Assembly (NCBI GenBank): GCA_016935665.1
Contig: JAFGQN010000113.1
Span: 1 to 54,855 of the forward strand
Direction of reading: 5' to 3'
Source: Deltaproteobacteria bacterium
GTDB lineage: Bacteria; Myxococcota_A; Polyangia; JAAYKL01
Length of the DNA: 54,855 nt
The position numbers and the translations under genes were made by a program. The notes under the pieces were generated by a model, which had not been told where the DNA came from, ran no database searches, and saw only the letters and a program-made list of their open reading frames with translations. Below, piece after piece: positions 45,082 through 54,720 of the stretch (within the stretch, counting starts at the first letter, position 1; each line of letters opens with the position of its first letter).

Positions 45082-46539
45082 ATGGACGCAGACATCAGGC
45101 TGAAACCAGGTCAGATTATCAACGGCAAGTACAGAATCGAGGGTATGATCGGCAGTGGCGGAATGGGAACTGTTTATCGCGGGATTCAACAGGCCATCTC
45201 GAGGCCCATAGCGATTAAGCTGCTGAACCATCAGTACGTGGACAGTCCCCAGGCTCTCGAAAGATTTCGCCGCGAAGCCAATCTGGCTGGCACCGTAGCC
45301 AGCGACAACATCTGCGAAGTCACCGATTTTGGTATGTTGGAAGAGCATCACCCGTTCATTGTGATGCCGTTGTTGAGAGGGCGCACACTCAAACAGCTTA
45401 AAGCATCCGAACAGATTTCCCTCAACCGAATATTGGATATTGTTCAACAGGCGCTGTTGGCATTGCAGGCTGTCCACTATGCCGGCATTCTGCACCAGGA
45501 TTTGAAACCAGAAAACATTTTTATCACTCAGGTTGGTGACCGAGTTGATTTTGTAAAGCTTCTTGATTTTGGTATCTCCAGGATCATTGGTCAGACCTCC
45601 TCGCCTCTTGTTGACGATCCCCGAAAAATCAACGGAACCCCCGCCTACATGTCGCCTGAGCAAATATGCGCCGCAGACGCGGGTGCGCCATCCGACATTT
45701 ACGCAATGGGTGTTATTTTGTATGAGTTACTGACAGGCAAACGTCCCCACAATGCCGATACCTTTGCCGAGCTGACTCAAAAGATACTCGAGGCGCCATA
45801 CATTCCACCGCGAAAAGCCAATCCTTCAATTTCAATAGAACTTGAACAGATCATAAAAAAAGCATTGAGCAAGGACCCACGAGATCGGTACGGAAGCGCG
45901 GCGTCCTTTCGTGTCGCATTGCTCTCAATAAAGGACAAACATAGTAATACAAAAGCGATAAGCCCTGCGTCCTCAACAAAAAGCGCAGTCATGCCCGTCA
46001 CTGCAACGGTAACGATTTGCGACGAGATATTGGATGGTTCAGACAATTTAAAAGATGAATTATCCAGGTTTCGGCATCAGCACTACAAAAAACGATGGCG
46101 ATACATCATCCCTATAATTGGATTCCCAATTATAGGTCTGGCAATAATTGCCATTTTAGAGGGAACCGATGTGTCTGGTTCAGATATCCCGCTTTCGGGA
46201 CCTGACGCCGCACCTTCATTTAAAAGGAATATTCATTTGCCATTGCCAGCCTCGCATATAGAAAAAGAAGGTCTTTCAAAAATATCGACTTCAACCGTCA
46301 ACGAAAAAAAGCGCTTGCCGGATGCAGTTCCACCGGATCCTGATACTGATACTGATGAAAAAAAACAGACCTGCTCTCTTAAAAGCGGCTCTGTCAAAAA
46401 ATCGACTTTATCGCTCAAAAAAAATCATGACAAAGCTTCTGAACCCGTATACAGGGAATCCATTTCGAGCAGCGAAACTCACAAAAAAATCAAGGGGCGC
46501 TTTCAGACAGAAATAATTTCGGAATACCCCACTTACTGA
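45082..46539 (+). CDS. Ser/Thr protein kinase with one membrane helix (PknB-like, HQD variant)
   Basis: ATG 45082 follows AAGGGAC and begins right before the kinase domain. The product has 485 residues. Kinase motifs are the glycine loop GSGGMG (24-29), Lys46 in PIAIKLL, Glu65 in helix C, the catalytic loop HQDLKPEN (138-145; Gln replaces the usual Arg), DFG (162-164), GTPAYMSPEQI and SDIYAMGVILYELLTGKRPH. So catalytic residues are intact but it is a non-RD kinase. After about residue 290 there is a linker, a membrane helix (YIIPIIGFPIIGLAIIAIL) and a Lys/Ser/Asp-rich extracytoplasmic tail with no known domain. It is divergent from the FHA-AAA+ gene, whose FHA domain could bind its phosphorylated targets. 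Confidence 0.94.
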   Translation: MDADIRLKPGQIINGKYRIEGMIGSGGMGTVYRGIQQAISRPIAIKLLNHQYVDSPQALERFRREANLAGTVASDNICEVTDFGMLEEHHPFIVMPLLRGRTLKQLKASEQISLNRILDIVQQALLALQAVHYAGILHQDLKPENIFITQVGDRVDFVKLLDFGISRIIGQTSSPLVDDPRKINGTPAYMSPEQICAADAGAPSDIYAMGVILYELLTGKRPHNADTFAELTQKILEAPYIPPRKANPSISIELEQIIKKALSKDPRDRYGSAASFRVALLSIKDKHSNTKAISPASSTKSAVMPVTATVTICDEILDGSDNLKDELSRFRHQHYKKRWRYIIPIIGFPIIGLAIIAILEGTDVSGSDIPLSGPDAAPSFKRNIHLPLPASHIEKEGLSKISTSTVNEKKRLPDAVPPDPDTDTDEKKQTCSLKSGSVKKSTLSLKKNHDKASEPVYRESISSSETHKKIKGRFQTEIISEYPTY

Positions 46540-46818
46540 CAACCGCCCGGTTTTCACGGCCCAAACAACGTAAAAATAGTCACCGCAGGTCTTTGTTTTT
46601 TCGAAGTAACCTGCAAAAAAAGCATAACGCAGGAGGACAAGATGTACAGAAATGGAGTCCTTAGGCATAATAGGAGCATGGCATTCACTTTTCCAGCCCG
46701 AAACAGTTTCCTTTCCCGATACGGTTTGCACCAGGCGTCATACTCAAGGAGAAACGCTTCTTTGAACTGGAATAAATTAATTTTGTCTCAAAAACAATCC
46801 CCAAAAAAAGGAGATTCC

Positions 46819-48540
46819 ATGAAACAGACAAGCTGGCTAATCTGCATTGGGACACTGGCCCTGCTGGCGGGAGCCGGATGCGGAGACGACGCGAACAATG
46901 GTGGCATTGGCGCCGACGACACGGACAGCGATTCCGAGAGTACCACCCAGCCATCGGCGTTGGATAGCGAAACGTCTTCTGCAACAGAAAAGGGAACAGA
47001 CGTTGGCACGGATACGTCGACTCTCTTTGACACCGCATCTGCGACGGAACCTGAAATCAGTTCGGATACAACCATCCGTACAGACACAAACACCGGTTCG
47101 GATTCACCATTCGATACCAGCAGCGCCGTCGATCCACCGGGGCCGGCCTGTACCTCACCTGTCTCCCTTCGCGATGTGAGTAATCCTGACGAAATCGTTG
47201 GAGATGGCACTGCGACAAGCTGCACCGAAGAAGCATTGCGAAGTGCGGTTCAAAACGGCGGCACCATCGTGTTCAACTGCGGTTCTGTTCCCAGCACCAT
47301 TTTCATAACGCAGACCATCGAGCTGCCCAATCATAAAACCACCGTTATCGACGGCGGTGGTTTAATCACGCTGGACGCTCAAAAGCGTACGCGCCATTTT
47401 TATTTCAATGAACCGGATTGGATGAACAATCCCGATGGCGTAGTGCTGCAGCGCCTCGCATTCCGCAACGGCAAGGCGCCCGCAACAGATTATCACGAAC
47501 AGGATACAGACAATCCAAATTGTGCGTACGGTTATGCTGACGGCTCCGGTGGCGTACTTTACGTACGCAATGGTGTGGTTCACATTGTCGATTGTGAATT
47601 TTACGACAACGAAGCAGCACTCATCGGGCCGGATGTGGGCGGCGGCGCCATTTATGTGGTGGGGGTACCGGAGCTCATCATTTCGGGGTCGGTATTTGTG
47701 GGAAACAAAGGCGCCAATGGCGGCGCAGTGGGAATGCTTTTTTGCGGCAATCCAGGCATTTACAACTCCCTGTTCGAAAACAACGCCGCCGTGGGCTTGG
47801 GACAAAACGGTTGCTGCGATACGGCATGCGTTGGCGTGGGCCACGAAAATCAAACCGGCGCCGGCGGCAACAGCGGCGCGGTTTACCTCGATGGTCTGAA
47901 CGATGAAGACAAAGTCTTTCATATCTGCGGCACCGTATTTCGCAACAACAGCGCCAATGAACTGGGTGGCGCGCTGTTTCGAACACCCAACTCGGGAGAC
48001 AGAGAAATGCACATCGACAACAGCGTGTTTGATGGCAATACAGCAGCACTCGGAGGCGTGTCGTTCATCAAAGACCATACCTTAACCGTGCGCAACACCA
48101 CCATCATGAACAACAGTGCCGATGCTATCGGTGGTCTGTGGGTAAATCAGGGCACTATGGATATTGAGAACTGCACAGTGTACAACAATCATCCCACCGG
48201 ACTCATCGTGGACAATCCCAGTTCAATCAAAAATTCAACCATTGTGGACTCGCCTCTGGACGGAAATTTCACGGTTACCAATTCGCTGTTTGTCGACATG
48301 GACTGCAACAGCGCGAAATCCGGCAGCGATAATCTGCAGTGGCCACAGGGAGATGCATGTGCAGAGGGAACCACATTCGCCGACCCGCAGCTGGGAGAGA
48401 TTGGCGACAACGGAGGATGCACACCCACATTTTTACCAGGAGACACCGTGCTTGGCATTGGCGCCGATTGCCCCGCCAAAGATCAGCGTGGCGAATCACG
48501 CTCAACCACATCCTGTGCCGCCGGTTCCGTCGAACCGTAG
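46819..48540 (+). CDS. Beta-helix lipoprotein (polymorphic outer-membrane-protein-like repeats), copy 1
   Basis: ATG 46819 is preceded by AAAGGAG; the frame opens 59 codons earlier without a signal. The product has 573 residues: lipobox LALLAGAGC, a Ser/Asp/Thr linker to about residue 110, then VGDGTATSCTEEALRSAVQN and GGTIVFNCG, which open a right-handed parallel beta-helix. Rungs such as GGVLYVRNGVVHIVDCEF, GGGAIYVVGVPELIISGSVF and GANGGAVG carry the GGAI/FxxN pattern of polymorphic outer-membrane repeats. It ends CPAKDQRGESRSTTSCAAGS, like the DQRG-type closing segments of such proteins. Likely a surface polysaccharide-binding or adhesive protein. A shorter paralogue lies at 49277. Confidence 0.86.
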   Translation: MKQTSWLICIGTLALLAGAGCGDDANNGGIGADDTDSDSESTTQPSALDSETSSATEKGTDVGTDTSTLFDTASATEPEISSDTTIRTDTNTGSDSPFDTSSAVDPPGPACTSPVSLRDVSNPDEIVGDGTATSCTEEALRSAVQNGGTIVFNCGSVPSTIFITQTIELPNHKTTVIDGGGLITLDAQKRTRHFYFNEPDWMNNPDGVVLQRLAFRNGKAPATDYHEQDTDNPNCAYGYADGSGGVLYVRNGVVHIVDCEFYDNEAALIGPDVGGGAIYVVGVPELIISGSVFVGNKGANGGAVGMLFCGNPGIYNSLFENNAAVGLGQNGCCDTACVGVGHENQTGAGGNSGAVYLDGLNDEDKVFHICGTVFRNNSANELGGALFRTPNSGDREMHIDNSVFDGNTAALGGVSFIKDHTLTVRNTTIMNNSADAIGGLWVNQGTMDIENCTVYNNHPTGLIVDNPSSIKNSTIVDSPLDGNFTVTNSLFVDMDCNSAKSGSDNLQWPQGDACAEGTTFADPQLGEIGDNGGCTPTFLPGDTVLGIGADCPAKDQRGESRSTTSCAAGSVEP

Positions 48541-48563
48541 TATTCTTTTCCGGGTGTGGAGCA

Positions 48564-49097
<534 letters not shown>

Positions 49098-49276
49098 GTT
49101 CTTACCCCTTTGCTTAAAATGGACAAACACTGAAAATAAAGAAACATGGAAATTATACACCCGTTCAACGAATTGTATAGTTCATTATGAATATTGGCCA
49201 ATCACAAACCCCGATTCACCATCGAGTGATGACGACAATAGAGTTTGCGGTAATACTGATATTTTGAAGGAGAAAA

Positions 49277-50830
49277 ATGCATATGATGACACATGGATTT
49301 GCACTACGGCCTTTTGTATGGACAGGCACAATGGTTCTCTGGCTGTTCATGCAGCAGACAGGATGTGGCAACAATGACAAAGCAAGCGATTCAAAGGGAG
49401 GCGATTCGGATTCAACGCCGATGGAAATAGACACTGATTTAAAAGTCGCAAAGGTGTGTGAGTCCCTTTTGGCAGCAGATGTCTCATTGCCAACCACCGT
49501 GGTCGGAGATGGCACCAGCGCCAGTTGCACCGCCGCCCAGTTACAGAGCGCGGCTGCGGCCGGCGGCATTATTGTGTTCAATTGCGGCGCGGATGCCGTC
49601 ACAATTCCCATTACTTCAACCATTGTGTTCAACAGAGAATCCGTACTGGACGGTGGCGGCAAAATCACTCTCGATGGTCAGGAGACCACGCGCATTCTAT
49701 ACCTGGATTCTGGCTATGATCAGACCGCACCACGGCTAACGGTGCAGCACATCCGCTTTGTCAATGGTTCTGCCCCTAAAGGCGGCGATGATACCGCTCA
49801 GGGCGGGGGCGCCATTTACCGGGATGGCGGCAGTCTGACGGTGATTGACTGTGAGTTCGAAAACAATCGGGCGCCGTCACCGGGACAGGATATTGCCGGG
49901 GGCGCCATTTACGCGTTTGGCGGTGGCGACACATTGATTTCAGACAGCGCATTTATCGGCAACTCGGCCAGCAACGGGGGTGCTGTGGGCAGTCTCAACG
50001 GCGATTTGACCATAATTAACAGCCTGTTTCAGGGCAATCGCGCCGCTGGATACGACGGCAATCCCGGAAATGGCGGATGCGGCGGCGCCATTTACCAGGA
50101 TGGTCGCGATGAGCTTTCCAGTCTGTGCGGGGTGAACATTTCCAACAACGAGGCCGGCGCCATTGGGGGCGCATACTTCCGCGTTTCCAATGATGACAGT
50201 GGTAAAATGACGGTGAATCAAACCACATTCAATCACAATACGGTCACCCCCACCGATGACGGCAATGCCGGCGGCCTTTACCTGCAGGGACTGCAGCTGG
50301 TGATTGAAAACAGCACCATCTCACGCAACAGCGCGTTTTACAATGGCGGTATATGGATTCACACCTGTCATGCCATGCTCACCAATGTCACCATCGCCGA
50401 AAACACCGCCACTGGCAGCAATGGCGGCGGTTTGTGGTTGAGCGGACCGCCCACCGGAACACTGCTCAACTGCACCATCGCCAACAACCACTCCATTGCC
50501 AACGACCAGATTGCAGGCGCCATTTTCGGCGCAGGTCTGTCTTTGAAAAACACCGTTATCGCCGGCAACACCGCCATGTGGGTACCTGGCTGCAACGAAA
50601 CCCACAACGATGAGGGCGGAAACTTTCAGTGGCCGGATGGCGCCCTTTGCACCGATGCCATCACAGTTACAGACCCGCAATTGGGTCTCCTGCAAAACAA
50701 CGGTGGATCCACCGAAACCCTGCGTCCAGGCGCCGATAGTATTATCCGCAGCGCCGGCAACGATTGTCCGACGACCGATCAATTGGGAAATCCCCGCAAT
50801 ACACCGTGCACCGCGGGCGCGGTTGAGTAG
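49277..50830 (+). CDS. Beta-helix lipoprotein (polymorphic outer-membrane-protein-like repeats), copy 2
   Basis: ATG 49277 follows AAGGAG. The 517-residue product has a signal with a weak lipobox (MVLWLFMQQTGC), and only a short Ser/Asp linker. VGDGTSASCTAAQLQSAAAA then GGIIVFNCG parallels copy 1 closely. Beta-helix rungs are IYRDGGSLTVIDCEF, GGAIYAFGGGDTLISDSAF, NGGAVGSLNGDLTIINSLF, GGLYLQGLQLVIENSTISRN and GGGLWLSGPPTGTLLNCTI. The end, CPTTDQLGNPRNTPCTAGAV, again matches copy 1's closing segment. Tandem-type duplication with the (SD)n gene between them is evident. Function is presumably surface binding. Confidence 0.86.
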   Translation: MHMMTHGFALRPFVWTGTMVLWLFMQQTGCGNNDKASDSKGGDSDSTPMEIDTDLKVAKVCESLLAADVSLPTTVVGDGTSASCTAAQLQSAAAAGGIIVFNCGADAVTIPITSTIVFNRESVLDGGGKITLDGQETTRILYLDSGYDQTAPRLTVQHIRFVNGSAPKGGDDTAQGGGAIYRDGGSLTVIDCEFENNRAPSPGQDIAGGAIYAFGGGDTLISDSAFIGNSASNGGAVGSLNGDLTIINSLFQGNRAAGYDGNPGNGGCGGAIYQDGRDELSSLCGVNISNNEAGAIGGAYFRVSNDDSGKMTVNQTTFNHNTVTPTDDGNAGGLYLQGLQLVIENSTISRNSAFYNGGIWIHTCHAMLTNVTIAENTATGSNGGGLWLSGPPTGTLLNCTIANNHSIANDQIAGAIFGAGLSLKNTVIAGNTAMWVPGCNETHNDEGGNFQWPDGALCTDAITVTDPQLGLLQNNGGSTETLRPGADSIIRSAGNDCPTTDQLGNPRNTPCTAGAVE

Positions 50831-50909
50831 TCCTGGCACCGGCTTTACGGCATCGTGAAAAAAACATTCGCGGGGTTAAAAAATATGAATTCCATGCTAC
50901 TATTCCTCC

Positions 50910-52724
50910 ATGAGAACACAACGTGTCACTGTCGAAGAACTCGTCCAGATTCTGTTTGAAAAACAACTGCTCACCAATGAACAGGCCCGCGATGCAGTGG
51001 TTCGCGCCGAAAGCCAGCGTGCCCGGTTGTCGCTGGAGCGATCATCCAACGCCTCCCAAATCCAGAGGGACAAAAAGTCCATCACCGCCGCCGAGGTGAT
51101 CGCATCATTTCAATTTGCTCTCAATAATAATGGAAGCAGTGAAACCCTCGATGAAGACCTCATTGTCAAAACGCTGGCAGAGGCCAAAGGGATTGCGTAC
51201 ATTAAAATCGATCCGCTCAAACTGGACTCCAACCTGATTACCAGCACTGTTTCCCTGCCATTTGCCAGGCGCACCAGCGTATTGCCGCTATCGAGAAGTG
51301 ACAACGAACTTACCGTGGCCGTGTGTGATCCATACGACAAGGAGTTATTTGAAGAACTGCGAATTCTGACCCGTATGGAAATTCATCCCGTGCTGACCAT
51401 GCGCAGCGACATTCAGCGATTCATTACAGAAGTTTATGGCTTTAAAAAATCGGTCACCAATGCGGCCCGGGAAATGACCAGCGGAGTTGATATTGGCAAT
51501 CTTGAGCAGCTGTTTCAACTCAACAAAGTGGATGACATTGAAAGCAACGACCAGCATGTGGTCAACGCAGTGGATTATCTGCTGCACTACGCCTTTGATC
51601 AGCGGGCATCCGATATTCACATCGAACCCAAACGTCTCCACAGTCAGGTGCGCATGCGGATTGATGGTGTGCTGCACGATATTTACAGAATTCCCAAACC
51701 TGTTCACCCGGCGGTGGTGAGCCGCATTAAAACCATGTCCAGGCTGGATTTGGCCGAAAAAAGACGTCCCCAGGATGGTCGGTTTAAAAGCCAGAAGGAG
51801 AATGTGGAAGTGGAGATGCGCGTTTCCACCCTGCCGGTGGCCTTTGGTGAAAAACTGGTCATTCGCATCTTCGACCCCACAATTCTGATACAGGACACAT
51901 CGGAGTTGGGCATTGAGCAGGAGCACCATCCCACATTTATGAATTTTGTCGATAGACCCAACGGACTGATACTGGTCACTGGCCCGACCGGTTCCGGAAA
52001 AACAACCACTCTGTATTCCACTCTGCGCCACCTCAGTTCCCCTGAAGTGAACGTTGTCAGTATCGAAGATCCCATTGAAATGGTGATTGAGGAGTTTAAT
52101 CAGATTGCCATTCACCCCAAAATCGGCCTCACCTTCGCCAATGCGTTGCGACATGTGCTCAGGCAGGATCCCGACATCATCATGGTGGGTGAGATTCGAG
52201 ACACCGAAACCGCGGAACAGGCCATTCAGGCGGCATTGACAGGCCATCTGGTGATTTCCACTCTGCACACCAACGACAGTGCGTCCAGCATCACGCGATT
52301 GCTGGAACTGGGCGCCAATCCCCATCTGGTGGCCTCGGTGCTGGTGGGCGTAGTGGCCCAGCGGCTGGTGCGTTGTGTATGCACCAAATGCAAAACCGAG
52401 GTGTCATTAAATGGCAATCAGCTGGAATTGCTGGGTATCGATTTGGAATCCAGTGGTGTCACAGAGTTGAAAGTTCTCGAAGGCGCTGGGTGTGTGCACT
52501 GCCGCAATACCGGGCTCTACGGCCGAACCGGCGTTTTTGAATTGCTCACAGTCAACGATACCATTCGGGAATTGATTCTCAATCAAGCGGATGCGCCCAC
52601 CATTCTACGCGCCGCCCGCGCTGATGGAACGGTTACCTTAAGAGAATCCGCCATCCGAAAACTGGCCGCAGGGATTACCAGTTTTGGCGAAGTCGTGCGC
52701 GCCACACTGGACGCAGATCTGTAA
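50910..52724 (+). CDS. Type II/IV secretion ATPase (GspE/PilB family), orphan
   Basis: A 604-residue hexameric ATPase of the GspE/PilB group, which powers type II secretion or type IV pilus assembly at the inner membrane. An N-terminal MshEN/GspE-N-like region (about 55-180) precedes the catalytic part. Motifs are Walker A GPTGSGKTTT (358-367), Asp box SIEDPIE (384-390), Walker B IIMVGEIRD (423-431) and His box STLHTND. The zinc pair is CVCTKC (489-494) with GCVHC (527-531), typical of GspE/PilB and absent from PilT. No other secretion or pilus gene is nearby, so its machine must be encoded elsewhere. An FHA protein gene follows after 98 bases, probably in the same operon. Confidence 0.94.
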   Translation: MRTQRVTVEELVQILFEKQLLTNEQARDAVVRAESQRARLSLERSSNASQIQRDKKSITAAEVIASFQFALNNNGSSETLDEDLIVKTLAEAKGIAYIKIDPLKLDSNLITSTVSLPFARRTSVLPLSRSDNELTVAVCDPYDKELFEELRILTRMEIHPVLTMRSDIQRFITEVYGFKKSVTNAAREMTSGVDIGNLEQLFQLNKVDDIESNDQHVVNAVDYLLHYAFDQRASDIHIEPKRLHSQVRMRIDGVLHDIYRIPKPVHPAVVSRIKTMSRLDLAEKRRPQDGRFKSQKENVEVEMRVSTLPVAFGEKLVIRIFDPTILIQDTSELGIEQEHHPTFMNFVDRPNGLILVTGPTGSGKTTTLYSTLRHLSSPEVNVVSIEDPIEMVIEEFNQIAIHPKIGLTFANALRHVLRQDPDIIMVGEIRDTETAEQAIQAALTGHLVISTLHTNDSASSITRLLELGANPHLVASVLVGVVAQRLVRCVCTKCKTEVSLNGNQLELLGIDLESSGVTELKVLEGAGCVHCRNTGLYGRTGVFELLTVNDTIRELILNQADAPTILRAARADGTVTLRESAIRKLAAGITSFGEVVRATLDADL

Positions 52725-52822
52725 CATCCCGAATACCCTTCTTTTTTTTTAAAAAATCACCCATCGATGTTTGCTCTGGCCCACTGCTTACAGTATGATA
52801 ATAAAAGTCGAAAGGGAGCATA

Positions 52823-53200
52823 ATGACTGACAATTCCGATGGGGTCACCAAGGTTGTTTCCAGAAAGAAGTCCGGAAAGGAAAACGCCGATATTCCCGTC
52901 ACCATTCGTGCCCGGCTGAAGGTGGCCAGAGGTCCCGACAAGGGCAAAAAATTCGAGCTCAAGAAAAGCCGAACCGTCATTGGCCGCGGCAAACAGGCGG
53001 ATATTCAACTCGATGATGACCAGGCATCAAGGTTCCATGCTGAAATTTCATTTGTGAATATGGAATTTCGCGTCAAAGACATGCACAGTTCCAACGGCAC
53101 ATTTCTCAACGGCTCATCCGTGGTGGAATACGCCCTGCACAACAATGATAAAATCATGATTGGAGAAACACTGCTCCAGCTCACGATTGAGCTTATTTAA
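52823..53200 (+). CDS. Stand-alone FHA-domain protein
   Basis: The ATG follows AAAGGGAG. The 125-residue product has a basic N-terminus of ~28 residues and then one complete FHA domain: IRARLKVARGPDKGKKFEL, TVIGRGKQADIQL with the Arg of the phosphothreonine site, ASRFHAEI, and DMHSSNGTFLNGS. All the classic GR, SxxH-like (here SRFH) and SNGT motifs are present. Such small cytoplasmic FHA proteins serve as phosphothreonine adaptors. Close linkage to the GspE/PilB-type ATPase suggests phospho-control of that machine, perhaps by a kinase such as the one at 45082; that link is inference. Confidence 0.92.
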   Translation: MTDNSDGVTKVVSRKKSGKENADIPVTIRARLKVARGPDKGKKFELKKSRTVIGRGKQADIQLDDDQASRFHAEISFVNMEFRVKDMHSSNGTFLNGSSVVEYALHNNDKIMIGETLLQLTIELI

Positions 53201-53491
53201 CCTGCCTTTAATCTAAAATCATTGGTCGCGGTAGGAACAGCTCTTAGCACAAATGGGTTCGAGCTGCCCCCCGCACAGTTTCCAGCGAGCAAAATTACCG
53301 CTCTGGGCTCCTACCTCGGGTGTTTGGCGCAAAATCTGTTTTCGGGATATGGATCACCCCTTTTAAGGTGGTGCCAACCTACAGATGAAATACAGCAGAT
53401 TCATAAGGGAAAAAATGATTTTTGCTTCCCCATTTTTAGAGGATTGAAGTTGTGAAGCAACAGGGAATATTTTTCAAAAACACGGTAACTA

Positions 53492-54052
53492 ATGGATGGT
53501 GTGCTTCAATGGCATTTCGCCCTTGATGAGCTCTCCTTTGATGACGCGACAATTACGTTCTATCACATTGACAACGGCAACGCTTTGAAAAGGAATGTGG
53601 AAACCGGCGTGCTTGGAGGAGAAGGGAGCATCCATGGTATTTGGATTCAGCCAGAGTCGCAACTGCCCACAGGCGAGTACGTCGTTGACATCAGTGGAAC
53701 GAGCGGCGGAAGCTGGGGATATCGCGTGCTCGTGACAGATTGTGGCACCGGTGCGCCTGATACTTGCGATGTCTTTGCCCAGGACTGTGGCGCCGATTAT
53801 CTTGGCTGCTATGTGGGAAGAGAGGCCGACAGACTCTGCTCTTATGCGGGCTATCTGGATAAGGGCACGCCCTGCCCCGGTTCAGGATTGTGTAAACCAG
53901 GGTTGATATGTACTGTCAATACAGACGAAACCATGTCGGTTTGCAGCCCGCATTGTGATAGCAATATATTCGGCACACCCACCTCCTGTGATGTCATGTG
54001 TGAGGGAATGATTGGATTCCTGCCAGATGACAGCACCGTTTGTCTGCAGTAA
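53492..54052 (+). pseudogene. 5'-truncated gene for a secreted Cys-rich protein
   Basis: The frame starts at ATG 53492, just after an in-frame TAA at 53486, with no ribosome binding site and no signal peptide. Yet the encoded 186 residues look like the C-terminal part of an exported protein. It has an Ig-like strand set (FYHIDNGNALKRNVETGVL, LPTGEYVVDISGTSGGSWG) followed by a Cys-rich module (CDVFAQDCGADYLGCYVG, CKPGLICTVN, CSPHC, CDVMC). Loss of the 5' half by deletion or a frameshift upstream is the simplest explanation. It might be expressed if an unrecognised upstream exon-like frame exists, but I found none in 53201-53491. Confidence 0.5.
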
Positions 54053-54720
54053 TCCCATCGAAGCACCTCTCGTTGACTATTTCGGTCCATACAAATCACT
54101 CGTAGCCAGCGGACACAAAACGCCCCTTTTCTTTACTTCCTACTCATCTGCAACAGCGTGCCAGTAATTCCCCAATCCCCAAACACCATAAACTAAGGAC
54201 ACTGACCAAAATTAATTTTCCATCTGGCTGCTGCCGCATCCCGGCTGGCTGCGTTACTCGTCGGTCAAATATCTCGATATTCTCCACTCCTCGCGCCTTC
54301 CCAGTCGGGCGCAGCAATTGCCAACCTGGTAAATTAATTTCGATCAGTATCCTAAATGCGGGTCACCTGCGCCAACACGCCGATTCAATACATAAAGACC
54401 CTTCTCGTTCGCTCTGTTGACCTCAATTAGAATTTCCACTGCATTGGACGTCTGTTGATGTTTGAATCTTGCCCCCAAAGGGGCCCAAGCATTCCTTTAC
54501 TTGCGGCTATGATTGCGTCGCCTTTTCAAGGCAGCTTACAAATTGTTCCTGCTCCGGCACACAAAACGCCTCTTTGGCTCACTGCATTCCCAACTGGCGA
54601 CCGGCTCCTTTATAACGCACGAACGACAAATTTTTAATTGATTATTGAAAATTGACCAGGAAACGGCTCTGATGTTATGGCAGTCAAATACGGAAAATAC
54701 GAAAGCGAAACCGGCTTGAA
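54053..54720. other. Gene-free region around a MITE-like element
   Basis: Apart from the palindromic element at 54196-54353 I see no gene. A phrase ACACAAAACGCC followed by CTTT occurs twice (about 54113 and 54558), hinting at a second degraded repeat. No RNA gene is recognised. Confidence 0.45.
54196..54353. mobile_element. 158-bp MITE-like palindromic element with 26-bp terminal inverted repeats
   Basis: The left end AGGACACTGACCAAAATTAA continuing TTTTCC (54196-54221) matches the reverse complement of the right end (54328-54353) at 22 of 26 positions. The interior is GC-rich with a central near-palindrome AATATCTCGATATT. There is no coding capacity. From memory, sequences resembling the core (GCGTTACTCGTCGGTCAAAT) recur as dispersed repeats in other proteobacterial genomes. 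No clear target-site duplication is seen. Confidence 0.65.
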
